From: JBBQWZ01 sp043788745
GTDB lineage: Bacteria > Acidobacteriota > Terriglobia > Bryobacterales > Bryobacteraceae
Direction of reading: 5' to 3'
NCBI GenBank assembly: GCA_043788745.1
Contig: JAYVTO010000256.1
Span: 1 to 15,353, forward strand
Length of the DNA stretch: 15,353 nucleotides
Shown here: one piece after another, positions 6,360 through 13,805 of the stretch
Layout: each line of letters opens with the position of its first letter
Position numbering within the stretch: position 1 is the stretch's first letter
Translations under genes and position numbers: made by a program
The notes under the pieces: generated by a model
Seen by the model: only the letters and a program-made list of their open reading frames with translations
Told to the model about the DNA's origin: nothing
Databases searched by the model: none

Positions 6360-6914
6360 TTATTTTTTGATGTAGCCGGTCACGTACAGAGCGTTGTAAC
6401 CGTTGTGCGACCAGGCGGTGCCGGTGACTTCCATCACGTGTGCAATGTGCTCGGCGGCAACCGCGCGGAAGGTGCCCTGGCCGTCGCGGCGCGGGTCATG
6501 CTCTTCTTCCATCAACATGTAAAGCGTTCCGTTTTCAGTGAGCAGCCCAATGGGCGCGCCCGCGTTGATGCACTTCTGGCCGCACGGGCGATGCTTTTCG
6601 CCGTGCTTGCCGACCTGGAGGTAGCAGGAGAAATCGACAATCTCACCGACGACGGTCTTGATCGTCGCGCCGGGATTCGGCTTGCCGTCAACAGAGGCTA
6701 CAACGGTGGTGGCGGACCAGGGCTGCGCAGGCGTCTCGCCGATCTTGCCCATTGGTTCCTTGAAGGTTCCCTTTTCGGGACTCATCTGCGGTTGCAGAAT
6801 CTTCGACGCGGGTGCCTTCTTCTCAGGCGCTTTCTTCGCGTCCTGCGCGACGGCGGTAGTCAAGAGGGCCGCGGCGAGCGCGGTCGAAACAAGGATGCGA
6901 GATCGAATGGACAT
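6360..6914 (-). CDS. Secreted Cys/His-motif protein (184 aa)
   Basis: The signal peptide covers residues 1-23 (Ala-rich core, AVA before Q24), followed by a Lys/Pro/Ala linker to about residue 60. The conserved-looking core begins at 83: T-I-K-T-V-V-G-E-I-V-D-F-S-C, with C97, H104, H108, C111 and C115 (C-x13-C-x3-C with two His between), then GAPIGLL and a short beta strand pair. The Cys/His set suggests a metal or haem-related site in the periplasm. I know similar 'GEVVD..CY..C...C...G.P.GLL' proteins only as unnamed families. The start at 6914 has a GGAG upstream; the frame extends to 7016 without a better start. The gene is upstream of the peroxidase remnant with no gap, so the two once formed an operon. 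It is divergent from aroC. Confidence 0.8.
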   Translation of the reverse strand: MSIRSRILVSTALAAALLTTAVAQDAKKAPEKKAPASKILQPQMSPEKGTFKEPMGKIGETPAQPWSATTVVASVDGKPNPGATIKTVVGEIVDFSCYLQVGKHGEKHRPCGQKCINAGAPIGLLTENGTLYMLMEEEHDPRRDGQGTFRAVAAEHIAHVMEVTGTAWSHNGYNALYVTGYIKK

Positions 6915-6988
6915 GTGGACTCCAGATGGCTTTTTTGGAAAACTTTGGCGCTGGCTCAGCCGTTCCAGACCAAACATAGAGTGTATCG

Positions 6989-7012
6989 CGCCGGCAAGCG
7001 AGGTTGCCGGCG
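6989..7012. promoter_or_regulatory. Inverted repeat in the divergent region before aroC
   Basis: Arms CGCCGGCAA (6989-6997) and TTGCCGGCG (7004-7012) are perfect 9-bp complements with a 6-nt spacer. The site lies in the 136-nt region between two divergent genes, 38 nt before the aroC ATG. It could be an operator for either gene or a hairpin in the aroC leader. No T-run follows. Confidence 0.35.
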
Positions 7013-7050
7013 GCATTCTGGTTGCGTTTGTTACGATGAAAGATTCTCAC

Positions 7051-8223
7051 ATGCTCCGATTTGAAACTGCTGGCGAGTCGCACGGCGAGTGCCTGATCGC
7101 GACCCTCACCGGCCTCCCTTCCGGAATTCCCATCTCGACGGACGCCATCGACCGCGAGTTGTGGCGTCGGCAACAAGGCTTCGGCCGCGGGGGACGCATG
7201 AAGATCGAAACCGACAAGGTGCACTTCGTGGCGGGCATCCGCCACGGCATCACCATCGGATCGCCGATTGCGCTGATTCTCGAAAACAAGGACTGGAAGA
7301 ACTGGACGGAAGCGCTGCCGGTCGAAGACATCGATGGCGGCGAGGACAAACGGAAACGCGTGACGCGGCCGCGGCCCGGTCATGCAGACCTCGCCGGCGC
7401 GATCAAGTACAACTTCCAGGACGCGCGCTACGTGCTCGAGCGCGCCAGTGCTCGCGAGACGACGGCGCGCGTGGCGATCGGCGCGATTGCGAAGCAGTTC
7501 CTGAGCGTCTTCGGCATCGAGATTCTCGGTCATGTGATTCAAGTCGGCACCGAGAAATTGGGGCGCTCCGCGAGCTGGGATGAATTGCGGGCGCTAGCCG
7601 CGCGAGAAGACGTATTGCTCGCCTGCGTCGATGCGGAGACTGAAAAGCGAATGAAGGAAGTCGTCGACGTCGCCTATCGCACGGGCGATACGGTCGGCGG
7701 GGTATTCGAGGTGATCGCCCGGGGACTGCCTACTGGCTTGGGTTCGCACATCACGTGGGATACGCGGCTCGATGGCAAACTGGCGCAGGCGATTGTCTCG
7801 ATACAAGCGGTGAAGGGCGTTGAGATCGGGTTCGCCGAAGAAGGCGCAACGGCGTTCGGCTCAAAGGTGCAGGACACGATCCACTACAACAAGCAACAAC
7901 AGGAGTTCACTCGCGGGGCGAATCGCGCGGGCGGGCTCGAAGGCGGGATGACCAACGGCCAGGACGTGCTGGTGCGCGGGATGCTGAAGCCGATTTCGAC
8001 GCTGCGGCGTCCGCTCGAATCCGTCGATCTCGATACGCGGGAGCCCGCGGCTGCGGCCTACGAGCGTAGCGATATTTGCGTCGTGCCGGCGGCGGCAGTG
8101 ATCGGCGAAGCGATGGTGGCTATCGTGCTGGCGCAGGCTTTTCTCGAAAAGTTCGGCGGCGATTCGCTGGTCGAGACGGAGCGCAATTATCGGGGATACT
8201 TAGAGCAGGTAAGAAATTTCTAA
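7051..8223 (+). CDS. aroC: Chorismate synthase
   Basis: The enzyme converts 5-enolpyruvylshikimate-3-phosphate to chorismate, the last step of the shikimate pathway, using reduced FMN, in the cytoplasm. The 390-aa length is normal. The family signatures are present: AGESHG at 7-12 with H11, the RPGHADL segment at 108-114 with the second conserved His (H111), ERASARETTARVAIGA at 130-145, and the C-terminal ERSDICVVP at 338-346 with the catalytic-type Asp D341. MLRFETAGESHG is the usual N-terminus, so I start at 7051; an ATG five codons earlier (7036) is possible, and neither has a strong Shine-Dalgarno. The frame is open far upstream across the divergent gene, which is a shadow. It heads the long plus-strand run, with def 40 nt downstream. 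Confidence 0.97.
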   Translation: MLRFETAGESHGECLIATLTGLPSGIPISTDAIDRELWRRQQGFGRGGRMKIETDKVHFVAGIRHGITIGSPIALILENKDWKNWTEALPVEDIDGGEDKRKRVTRPRPGHADLAGAIKYNFQDARYVLERASARETTARVAIGAIAKQFLSVFGIEILGHVIQVGTEKLGRSASWDELRALAAREDVLLACVDAETEKRMKEVVDVAYRTGDTVGGVFEVIARGLPTGLGSHITWDTRLDGKLAQAIVSIQAVKGVEIGFAEEGATAFGSKVQDTIHYNKQQQEFTRGANRAGGLEGGMTNGQDVLVRGMLKPISTLRRPLESVDLDTREPAAAAYERSDICVVPAAAVIGEAMVAIVLAQAFLEKFGGDSLVETERNYRGYLEQVRNF

Positions 8224-8263
8224 TTCGCGGCGCGCGGTGACGCGCGGCGCATCACGTTCAACC

Positions 8264-8779
8264 ATGAACTATCCGATCGTCAAATACGGCAACCCCGTGC
8301 TCGAACTGCCAGCCCAGCACATCGAGAACTTCAACACACCCGAGTTGCAGAAGCTGGTCGACGACATGTTCGAGACTATGTATGCAGCGCGTGGCGTTGG
8401 TCTGGCGGCTCCGCAGGTCGGCGTTTCAAAGAGACTGACAGTGATCGACACGTCGACCGGCGAAGATCCCGAGCAGAAGTTTGTGCTGATCAATCCGGAG
8501 ATCGTTGGGAGGTCGGGTTCGCAGACGAGTGAGGAAGGCTGCCTCAGCATTCCGGGGTTCCGCGAGCAAGTGACGCGGGCGCAGCGCGTGACCGTGCGGG
8601 CGTTCGACGCCAAGGGCACGGAGCACGAATACGAGGGCGAGGGTCTGCTCGCCCGCGCGTTTGAACACGAGATCGATCACCTCAACGGCATCCTCTTTAT
8701 CAGCCACATCAGCCCGCTGAAGCGCGACCTGATCCGGCGCAAGATCAAGAAGCTGGCGAAGCTCGACGAGTGGTCGTAG
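8264..8779 (+). CDS. def: Peptide deformylase
   Basis: This cytoplasmic metalloenzyme removes the formyl group from the N-terminal Met of new proteins. All three active-site motifs are intact in the 171-aa product: GVGLAAPQ at 44-51, EGCLS at 91-95 with metal ligand C93, and HEIDH at 135-139 with ligands H135 and H139 and catalytic E136. The length is typical of bacterial deformylases with a short C-terminal basic helix (RRKIKKLAKL). An in-frame GTG at 8237 would add nine residues not usual for the family, so the ATG at 8264 is preferred. Its neighbour fmt, 10 nt downstream, adds the formyl group that this enzyme removes, the standard def-fmt pairing. Confidence 0.97.
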   Translation: MNYPIVKYGNPVLELPAQHIENFNTPELQKLVDDMFETMYAARGVGLAAPQVGVSKRLTVIDTSTGEDPEQKFVLINPEIVGRSGSQTSEEGCLSIPGFREQVTRAQRVTVRAFDAKGTEHEYEGEGLLARAFEHEIDHLNGILFISHISPLKRDLIRRKIKKLAKLDEWS

Positions 8780-8789
8780 GCGGATCGCA

Positions 8790-9707
8790 ATGCGGCTAGT
8801 GTTCCTCGGCACGCCGACCTTCGCGGTTCCGACGCTCGACGCAATCGTAGCGGCGGGCCACAATGTCGTGGCCGTATACACGCAGCCCGATCGACCGAAG
8901 GGCCGCGGGCAACACCTGGCGATGTCGGCGGTAAAGGAAGCGGCGTTGCGGCATCAATTGCGCATCGAGCAACCAGAACGCGTCCGGCGGCCGGAGATTG
9001 TCGAGCAACTGCGCGGCTTCTCGGCCGACGCGATGGTGGTGGTCGGCTATGGCCAGATCATCCCGCAATCGATCATCGATCTCCCGCCGAAAGGCATCCT
9101 CAATGTACACGGATCGCTGCTGCCGAAGTATCGCGGCGCGGCACCGATCCAGTGGGCAATCGCGCGCGGTGAGAAGACCACGGGCGTGACGACGATGAAG
9201 ATTAATGCCGGTCTGGATACCGGCGACATGCTGTTGCAGTGGGAGACGGCAATCGGCGTGGAGGAGACAGCGGTCGATCTCGGCGGGCGCATGGCCGTCG
9301 CAGGCGCGCAGTTGTTGATCGATACGCTCGCTCGCATCGACGAGATCGTGCCGGAGCCACAGGACGACGCGCAGGCAACCCTCGCGCCGATTCTGAAGAA
9401 GGAAGATGGGCTCATCGATTGGGCTCTGCACGCTGACGAGATTGATCGCCGCATCCGCGGATTCACGCCGTGGCCGGGTGGATATACTACGTTTCGCGGG
9501 GCGCGATTTGCCATCGCAGCGGCTCGCGTCAGTGACGTCGCGGGTAAGCCAGGTCTGTTGCGCGTCGAAGGAAAGCGGCTATTTGCGGCCTGCGGCGAAG
9601 CATCGCTCGAATTAATCGACGTGCAACCCGAGGGAAAGAAAACGATGCCGGCATCCGCGTTCCTGAACGGGGCGCAGGTGAAAGACGGAGAGAGGTTCGG
9701 AGCATGA
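8790..9707 (+). CDS. fmt: Methionyl-tRNA formyltransferase
   Basis: The enzyme formylates Met on initiator tRNA using 10-formyltetrahydrofolate. The 305-aa length is usual. The N-terminal Rossmann-type domain starts MRLVFLGTPTFAVPTL. The catalytic set is visible: N105 and H107 in ILNVHGSLLPKYRGAAPIQW, and D143 in GLDTGDML. The C-terminal OB-like tRNA-binding domain follows from about 205, with FTPWPG at about 226 and DVQPEGKKTM near the end. The ATG at 8790 is the natural start after def. The stop overlaps the start of argJ by four bases (ATGA at 9704-9707), so the two are translationally coupled. Confidence 0.97.
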   Translation: MRLVFLGTPTFAVPTLDAIVAAGHNVVAVYTQPDRPKGRGQHLAMSAVKEAALRHQLRIEQPERVRRPEIVEQLRGFSADAMVVVGYGQIIPQSIIDLPPKGILNVHGSLLPKYRGAAPIQWAIARGEKTTGVTTMKINAGLDTGDMLLQWETAIGVEETAVDLGGRMAVAGAQLLIDTLARIDEIVPEPQDDAQATLAPILKKEDGLIDWALHADEIDRRIRGFTPWPGGYTTFRGARFAIAAARVSDVAGKPGLLRVEGKRLFAACGEASLELIDVQPEGKKTMPASAFLNGAQVKDGERFGA

Positions 9708-10858
9708 GACTGCCACAAGGATTCCGTTATGGCGCGGTGTACGCAGGTATTCGCAAGGTCGCGAAGCCGGATCTGGCGCTCATCGTGTCGGACGAATTGG
9801 CGTCGGCGGCCTCGGTCTTCACGACGAATCGCGTGCAGGCGGCTCCGGTTGTCTTAGCGCGCAAGCATCTGGCAGCGTCGAAAGGCCGCGCCTCGGCAAT
9901 CCTCGTGAATGCCGGCAACGCGAATTGCGCCACGCGCACGGGCGATGCGGTGGCGCTTGCATCGTGCGTGGCCGCGGCACTGGCGCTCGGCGTGAAGAAA
10001 GAGGAAGTACTGCCGTCGTCCACGGGCGTGATCGGCGTAGAGTTGAACACGCGCCTGATTACGGGATCGATGAACACGCTCGTCGCCGGGCTCTCGCCGG
10101 AGCGGTTTGAAGAAGCGGCTGCCGCAATCCTGACGACCGACACGCGCAGGAAGGTGGCGTCGGCGGCGTGTGGCAAGGCATCCATTGCGGGCATGACGAA
10201 GGGCTCCGGGATGATCCATCCGCGGATGGCGACGACGCTCGGCTTCGTCGTGACGGATGCAAAAGTGGCTCCGGCGGCGCTGAAGAGAATTCTCTCGCGC
10301 GCAGTGACGGCGACCTACAACCGCATCTCGGTGGATGGCGATACGTCGACGAACGACATGGTTTGCGTGCTTGCCAACGGCCGCGCGGGCACCGTGGACG
10401 AAAGGAAGTTCGAGAAGGCACTGACGCAAGTGCTGGAGTCGCTGGCAGTTCAAATCGTGCGCGACGGCGAGGGCGCGAAGAAGCTGGTGACGATTTCCGT
10501 CGAAGGCACGATGACGGAAGCGGACGCGGACAAGATCGCGCGGTCGATTGCGAACTCGGCGCTCGTGAAGACGGCGATCGCGGGGTCCGACCCGAACTGG
10601 GGCCGTCTTATTTGCGCCGCGGGCTATGCGGGCGTGGCCTTCGATCCCTCGAAGGTCGACATCTATTTACAGGGCGATCTGGTTTGCAAAGCCGGACTGG
10701 CGGCGGCGATGGATGAAGCGGCGATGACGAAAAAGCTGCATTCGCCCGACTGCGCCGTTCGCTTTGTGATTCGCGGCGCCGGAAAGGCGCGCGTCACATT
10801 CTGGACGTGCGACTTCACGGAAGAGTACATTCGAATCAACGGAAGTTACCGCACGTGA
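9704..10858 (+). CDS. argJ: Bifunctional ornithine/glutamate N-acetyltransferase ArgJ
   Basis: ArgJ moves the acetyl group from N-acetylornithine to glutamate in the arginine pathway and, in bifunctional members, can also acetylate glutamate from acetyl-CoA. The 384-aa precursor has the self-cleavage motif KGSGMIHPRMATTLGF: cleavage falls between A176 and T177, giving a beta chain whose N-terminal Thr is the nucleophile. The oxyanion-hole pair T107-G108 lies in SSTGVIG. SVDGDTSTND and the conserved C-terminal Y-I-R-I-N-x-x-Y-R-T are present. Whether it is mono- or bifunctional cannot be told; no argA or argB is in view. It overlaps fmt by four bases upstream and the next gene by four bases downstream. 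Confidence 0.96.
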   Translation: MRLPQGFRYGAVYAGIRKVAKPDLALIVSDELASAASVFTTNRVQAAPVVLARKHLAASKGRASAILVNAGNANCATRTGDAVALASCVAAALALGVKKEEVLPSSTGVIGVELNTRLITGSMNTLVAGLSPERFEEAAAAILTTDTRRKVASAACGKASIAGMTKGSGMIHPRMATTLGFVVTDAKVAPAALKRILSRAVTATYNRISVDGDTSTNDMVCVLANGRAGTVDERKFEKALTQVLESLAVQIVRDGEGAKKLVTISVEGTMTEADADKIARSIANSALVKTAIAGSDPNWGRLICAAGYAGVAFDPSKVDIYLQGDLVCKAGLAAAMDEAAMTKKLHSPDCAVRFVIRGAGKARVTFWTCDFTEEYIRINGSYRT

Positions 10859-11259
10859 AGCTATTTTGCATTTTGCTGCTCGCTGGTTCGGGCGTTGCTC
10901 GCGCGGATTCGCAGAGCGATGCAGCCGCGATTGTGTCTTCGCTCGCGACATCGCTCTCTGGCGACAACGTCGTGGGGTTTTTGCGATCGATCGACAAAGA
11001 GACGCCCGGCTACGCGCAGGTGCGCAGCCAGGTAGAGACGTTGATCGCGCGAGCACAGGTTTCGTCGTCGATCTCCATTTTGGAGAACGACGGCGACGAT
11101 GTCCGGCGCGCCCTGCTGCTCGATTGGTACGTTGAGATCCGGAGCCGCGAAATCGGCGACAAAACCGAACCGCGGCGGAAGACGGTGCGTTGCGTCGTCG
11201 CCAAGCAAGCCAAAGTCTGGCGCATCGCAGAACTGGCTCTCGACGGCCTGCTCGAGTAG
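10855..11259 (+). CDS. Small exported protein, possibly NTF2-like (134 aa)
   Basis: A GTG at 10855 overlaps the argJ stop (GTGA) and has GGAAG at 10841-10845 nine bases upstream, so I start there; the frame is open earlier but only inside argJ. Residues 1-18 form a signal peptide ending in VARA. The mature part (about 116 aa) alternates helices and strands: a helical AAIVSSLATSLSGDNVVGFLRSID opening, then LLLDWYVEI, RRKTVRCVV and KVWRIAEL strands. This order resembles SnoaL/NTF2-like periplasmic domains, a fold guess only. There are no enzymatic motifs. Its tight coupling to argJ is probably positional rather than functional. Confidence 0.75.
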   Translation: MKLFCILLLAGSGVARADSQSDAAAIVSSLATSLSGDNVVGFLRSIDKETPGYAQVRSQVETLIARAQVSSSISILENDGDDVRRALLLDWYVEIRSREIGDKTEPRRKTVRCVVAKQAKVWRIAELALDGLLE

Positions 11260-11265
11260 TTTGTG

Positions 11266-11628
11266 ATGTCCACGCGACGTTTTCTTCTGCATGGTTGGCT
11301 TACGCTGCTGGCCGCAATGCTGGTGATGTACTGCCTGCTTGAGGGCAGCATTCTCGGCGCTCGCGCGACGGGCGCGCTTGCTCTGGTTGGCGGTCATTTC
11401 CTGCTGTGGCGGGCGAGCAAGTCGCTCCAAAGACCTTCCGTGTGGACGGATCGCGCGGGCTGGCTGTTCTTCGTTGTGGGTGCCCTCGCCCAATATCGCT
11501 ATTTTATCGACGGCTACATTGAGTCGTCGGGATTGTTGTGGCTGGTGTGCAGTTGGGGGCTCAGCCTGACGCTGTTTGCGTGGGGCCTTGCAGTCGACAA
11601 CGGTCTACGCCAAAACTCGCAGCGTTAG
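11266..11628 (+). CDS. Four-helix integral membrane protein (120 aa)
   Basis: Hydrophobic segments at about 9-27, 33-48, 62-78 and 87-108 predict a small inner-membrane protein; the only charged stretches are the short loops and the C-terminus (LRQNSQR). I recognise no family. The ATG at 11266 follows the previous stop by six bases; a GTG one codon earlier (11263) is an equal alternative, and no good Shine-Dalgarno precedes either, suggesting reinitiation from the upstream gene. A frame in another register at 11339-11569 is a shadow. Confidence 0.7.
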   Translation: MSTRRFLLHGWLTLLAAMLVMYCLLEGSILGARATGALALVGGHFLLWRASKSLQRPSVWTDRAGWLFFVVGALAQYRYFIDGYIESSGLLWLVCSWGLSLTLFAWGLAVDNGLRQNSQR

Positions 11629-11684
11629 CACGTGTCGACTCGAGCCACGCCTCGGTCGAACCCGTTATCTGGCACTATAGAGGC

Positions 11685-12821
11685 GTGGACTTCGCGGTAA
11701 CATTTCTGGCGGGAATTGTTTTGGGCTCGCTGGTGGTCTGGTTGTGGCTGCGGGGCAAGATCGAGATCGCGGAAGCGCGCTCGAATGCGTTCGAGCTATC
11801 GGCGACCAAGGCAGGCGAAGCCTTCCAAGGTTTTGCGGACCAGGCCCTGCGATCGACCCAAGGCGCCTTTCTCGACGTCGCCCGATCGGCAGTGGTGCAG
11901 CCCTTGGCGGACACGCTGGGCAAACTCGAAGAGCAGGTGCGTGCCTATGAAGGCGCGCGGCACGTCGCGTTTGGCGGACTCGAGAAGCAGCTCGACTCGC
12001 TGGCGCGCGAAACAGTCGTACTGTCGAACGCCTTACGCGCTCCGCAGTCCCGCGGGCGGTGGGGCGAACTGACCTTGCGGCGTGTTGCGGAGTTAGCCGG
12101 GATGGTAAAGTTCTGCGACTTCGAGGAACAATCTTCGTCGGGCGCGGCCGGTTCGCGGCAACGGCCCGACATGATCGTGCATTTGCCGGAAGGCCGAACG
12201 ATCGTGGTCGACGCGAAAGCGCCGCTCACCGCGTTTCTCGAAGCATCGAGCGCCAAGGACGACGCAGCGCGCAAGGCCGCGCTCCAGGCGCATGCGCAAC
12301 ACGTCGGGCGGCACATCGATTCGCTCGCGGCGAAGCAATACTGGGCGCAATTCCAGACCGCGCCGGACCTCGTTGTCCTGTTTCTTCCCGGCGATCACTT
12401 CTTGAGCGCCGCGCTCGAAGCGAATCCGGAGCTTCTCGAATCGGCTCTCGAACGCCGTGTGCTGCTCGCGACTCCTTTGACGCTGATCTCGATTCTGAAA
12501 GGCGTCGGGCACGGCTGGAAGCAACAGCAGGTCGCCGAGAACGCCGAGCAGATTCGCCAACTCGCGCACGAGTTCTACGAGCGGCTGAACGTGTATGTCG
12601 CGCACTTCGCCGACGCGGGCGCGCAATTGAACAAGGCTGTCGAATCGTACAATAAGAGCGTGGCCTCCTGGGAAACGCGATTGACGCCGACGTTGCGTCG
12701 AATTCGTGATTTGGGCGTCGGCGCGGAGACGCGCACGCCGGAGCGGTTGACCGTGATCGCACGCGAGCCCGCCGTGGAGCGTCCGGCGCTGGGTCCAACC
12801 GACATGGGACGCCCTGTCTAG
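11685..12821 (+). CDS. rmuC: DNA recombination protein RmuC
   Basis: RmuC proteins are membrane-anchored and limit inversions between short inverted repeats, with a predicted PD-(D/E)xK nuclease-like core. The 378-aa product has an N-terminal membrane helix (about 3-20), then a helical region (about 35-115) and the RmuC domain from about 120: GRWGE at 124-128, DMIVHLPEG at 162-170, VVDAKAPL at 174-181 containing the D-x-K pair D176/K178, QFQTAPDLVVLFLPGD, and ISILKGVGHGWKQQ. Length is near the short end of the family. I start at the GTG at 11685 since the helix begins there; an earlier ATG at 11538 lies inside the previous gene. AGAGG is only one base from the GTG, too close for a standard site, so the start is less certain than the gene. 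Confidence 0.9.
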   Translation: MDFAVTFLAGIVLGSLVVWLWLRGKIEIAEARSNAFELSATKAGEAFQGFADQALRSTQGAFLDVARSAVVQPLADTLGKLEEQVRAYEGARHVAFGGLEKQLDSLARETVVLSNALRAPQSRGRWGELTLRRVAELAGMVKFCDFEEQSSSGAAGSRQRPDMIVHLPEGRTIVVDAKAPLTAFLEASSAKDDAARKAALQAHAQHVGRHIDSLAAKQYWAQFQTAPDLVVLFLPGDHFLSAALEANPELLESALERRVLLATPLTLISILKGVGHGWKQQQVAENAEQIRQLAHEFYERLNVYVAHFADAGAQLNKAVESYNKSVASWETRLTPTLRRIRDLGVGAETRTPERLTVIAREPAVERPALGPTDMGRPV

Positions 12822-12840
12822 GCGGGTTCCGCTCCAAATA

Positions 12841-13755
12841 ATGACGCGCCAATTCTTTCTCTATCTCTCGCGCCAGCGCGCGCTGCGCCACTGGATGGAA
12901 ACCTCGCCGCTCTCGCGCAAGCTGACGCGGCGCTTCGTGGCCGGTGACTCGCTCGCCGAAGGAGTGCAAGTCTGCCGGAACCTCAGCGCGCAAACAATGC
13001 TCGCGACGCTCGATCATCTCGGCGAAAACGTATCGACGGTCAAGGAGGCGGCGGAATCGACGTCGTCGATTCTAGCGGCATTAGGCTGCATCGCCGTGGA
13101 GTCGCCGAGTTCCACCGTGTCCATCAAGCTGACGCAGTTCGGGCTCGACGTCTCGGAAGAATTGTGCCGCGAGAACGTGCGGCAATTGGTGGCGAAAGCG
13201 ACATTGATCGGCAGCCGCGTCGAGATGGATATGGAGTCGAGCGAGTACGTCGATCGCACTCTTTTCTTCGTGACGGCGATGCGCGCGGAGTTCGGCGATC
13301 ACGTGCGCGCGGTGATCCAGGCGTATCTCCATCGCAGCGGGAAAGACATCCAGAACCTGAACGCGCTGGCCGTGCCCGTGCGATTGTGCAAAGGCGCGTA
13401 CAACGAGCCGGCAGAGGTGGCGTTTCCCGATAAGAAGGATGTCGATGCAAGTTACGTGCGCCTGATGAAGACGCTGCTCGACGAGGGGGCCTATCCGGCG
13501 CTCGCGACGCACGATCCCGCAATCATCGCGGAGGCGCTGGCCTACGTCAAAGAAAAGAAGTACGACGCGTCGCGCTTCGAATTCCAGATGCTCTACGGAG
13601 TCCGTCGGGATTTGCAGAAGCGGATTGTCGACGCCGGATTCCGTATGCGGCTCTACGTGCCGTACGGCACAGCATGGTACCCGTATTTCATGCGCCGTCT
13701 GGCGGAGCGGCCCGCAAACGCGTTGTTCCTACTTCGGAATCTCATCCGCAGTTAG
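12841..13755 (+). CDS. Proline dehydrogenase, monofunctional
   Basis: This FAD enzyme oxidises proline to 1-pyrroline-5-carboxylate, usually feeding electrons to the quinone pool. The 304-aa length fits the small monofunctional type rather than bifunctional PutA; no P5C dehydrogenase gene is in the window. TIM-barrel motifs are visible in order: SIKLTQ at 94-99 (K96), RVEMDME at 126-132, QAYL at 160-163, RLCKGAY at 181-187, ATHD at 222-225, FQMLYG at 248-253, YVPYG at 272-276, and the proline-binding RRLAERPAN at 285-293 with both Arg. The ATG at 12841 follows rmuC by 19 nt and has a weak Shine-Dalgarno. The alkene reductase is 50 nt downstream. Confidence 0.95.
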   Translation: MTRQFFLYLSRQRALRHWMETSPLSRKLTRRFVAGDSLAEGVQVCRNLSAQTMLATLDHLGENVSTVKEAAESTSSILAALGCIAVESPSSTVSIKLTQFGLDVSEELCRENVRQLVAKATLIGSRVEMDMESSEYVDRTLFFVTAMRAEFGDHVRAVIQAYLHRSGKDIQNLNALAVPVRLCKGAYNEPAEVAFPDKKDVDASYVRLMKTLLDEGAYPALATHDPAIIAEALAYVKEKKYDASRFEFQMLYGVRRDLQKRIVDAGFRMRLYVPYGTAWYPYFMRRLAERPANALFLLRNLIRS

Positions 13756-13805
13756 CGCGGACTTTGCACCCTTGCGCGTCTGGCACGCATCCAACGAACG
13801 ACAAA

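Noticed and set aside
6658..7050. Plus-strand frame open upstream of aroC by about 130 codons
   Set aside because: It runs antisense through the signal-peptide gene at 6360-6914. Known chorismate synthases start at MLRF, so the extension is a GC-rich shadow.
12226..13017. Long Arg-rich minus-strand frame (263 codons) under rmuC and proline dehydrogenase
   Set aside because: It overlaps two genes with clear family motifs and is extremely Arg-rich, which is typical of a shadow frame.
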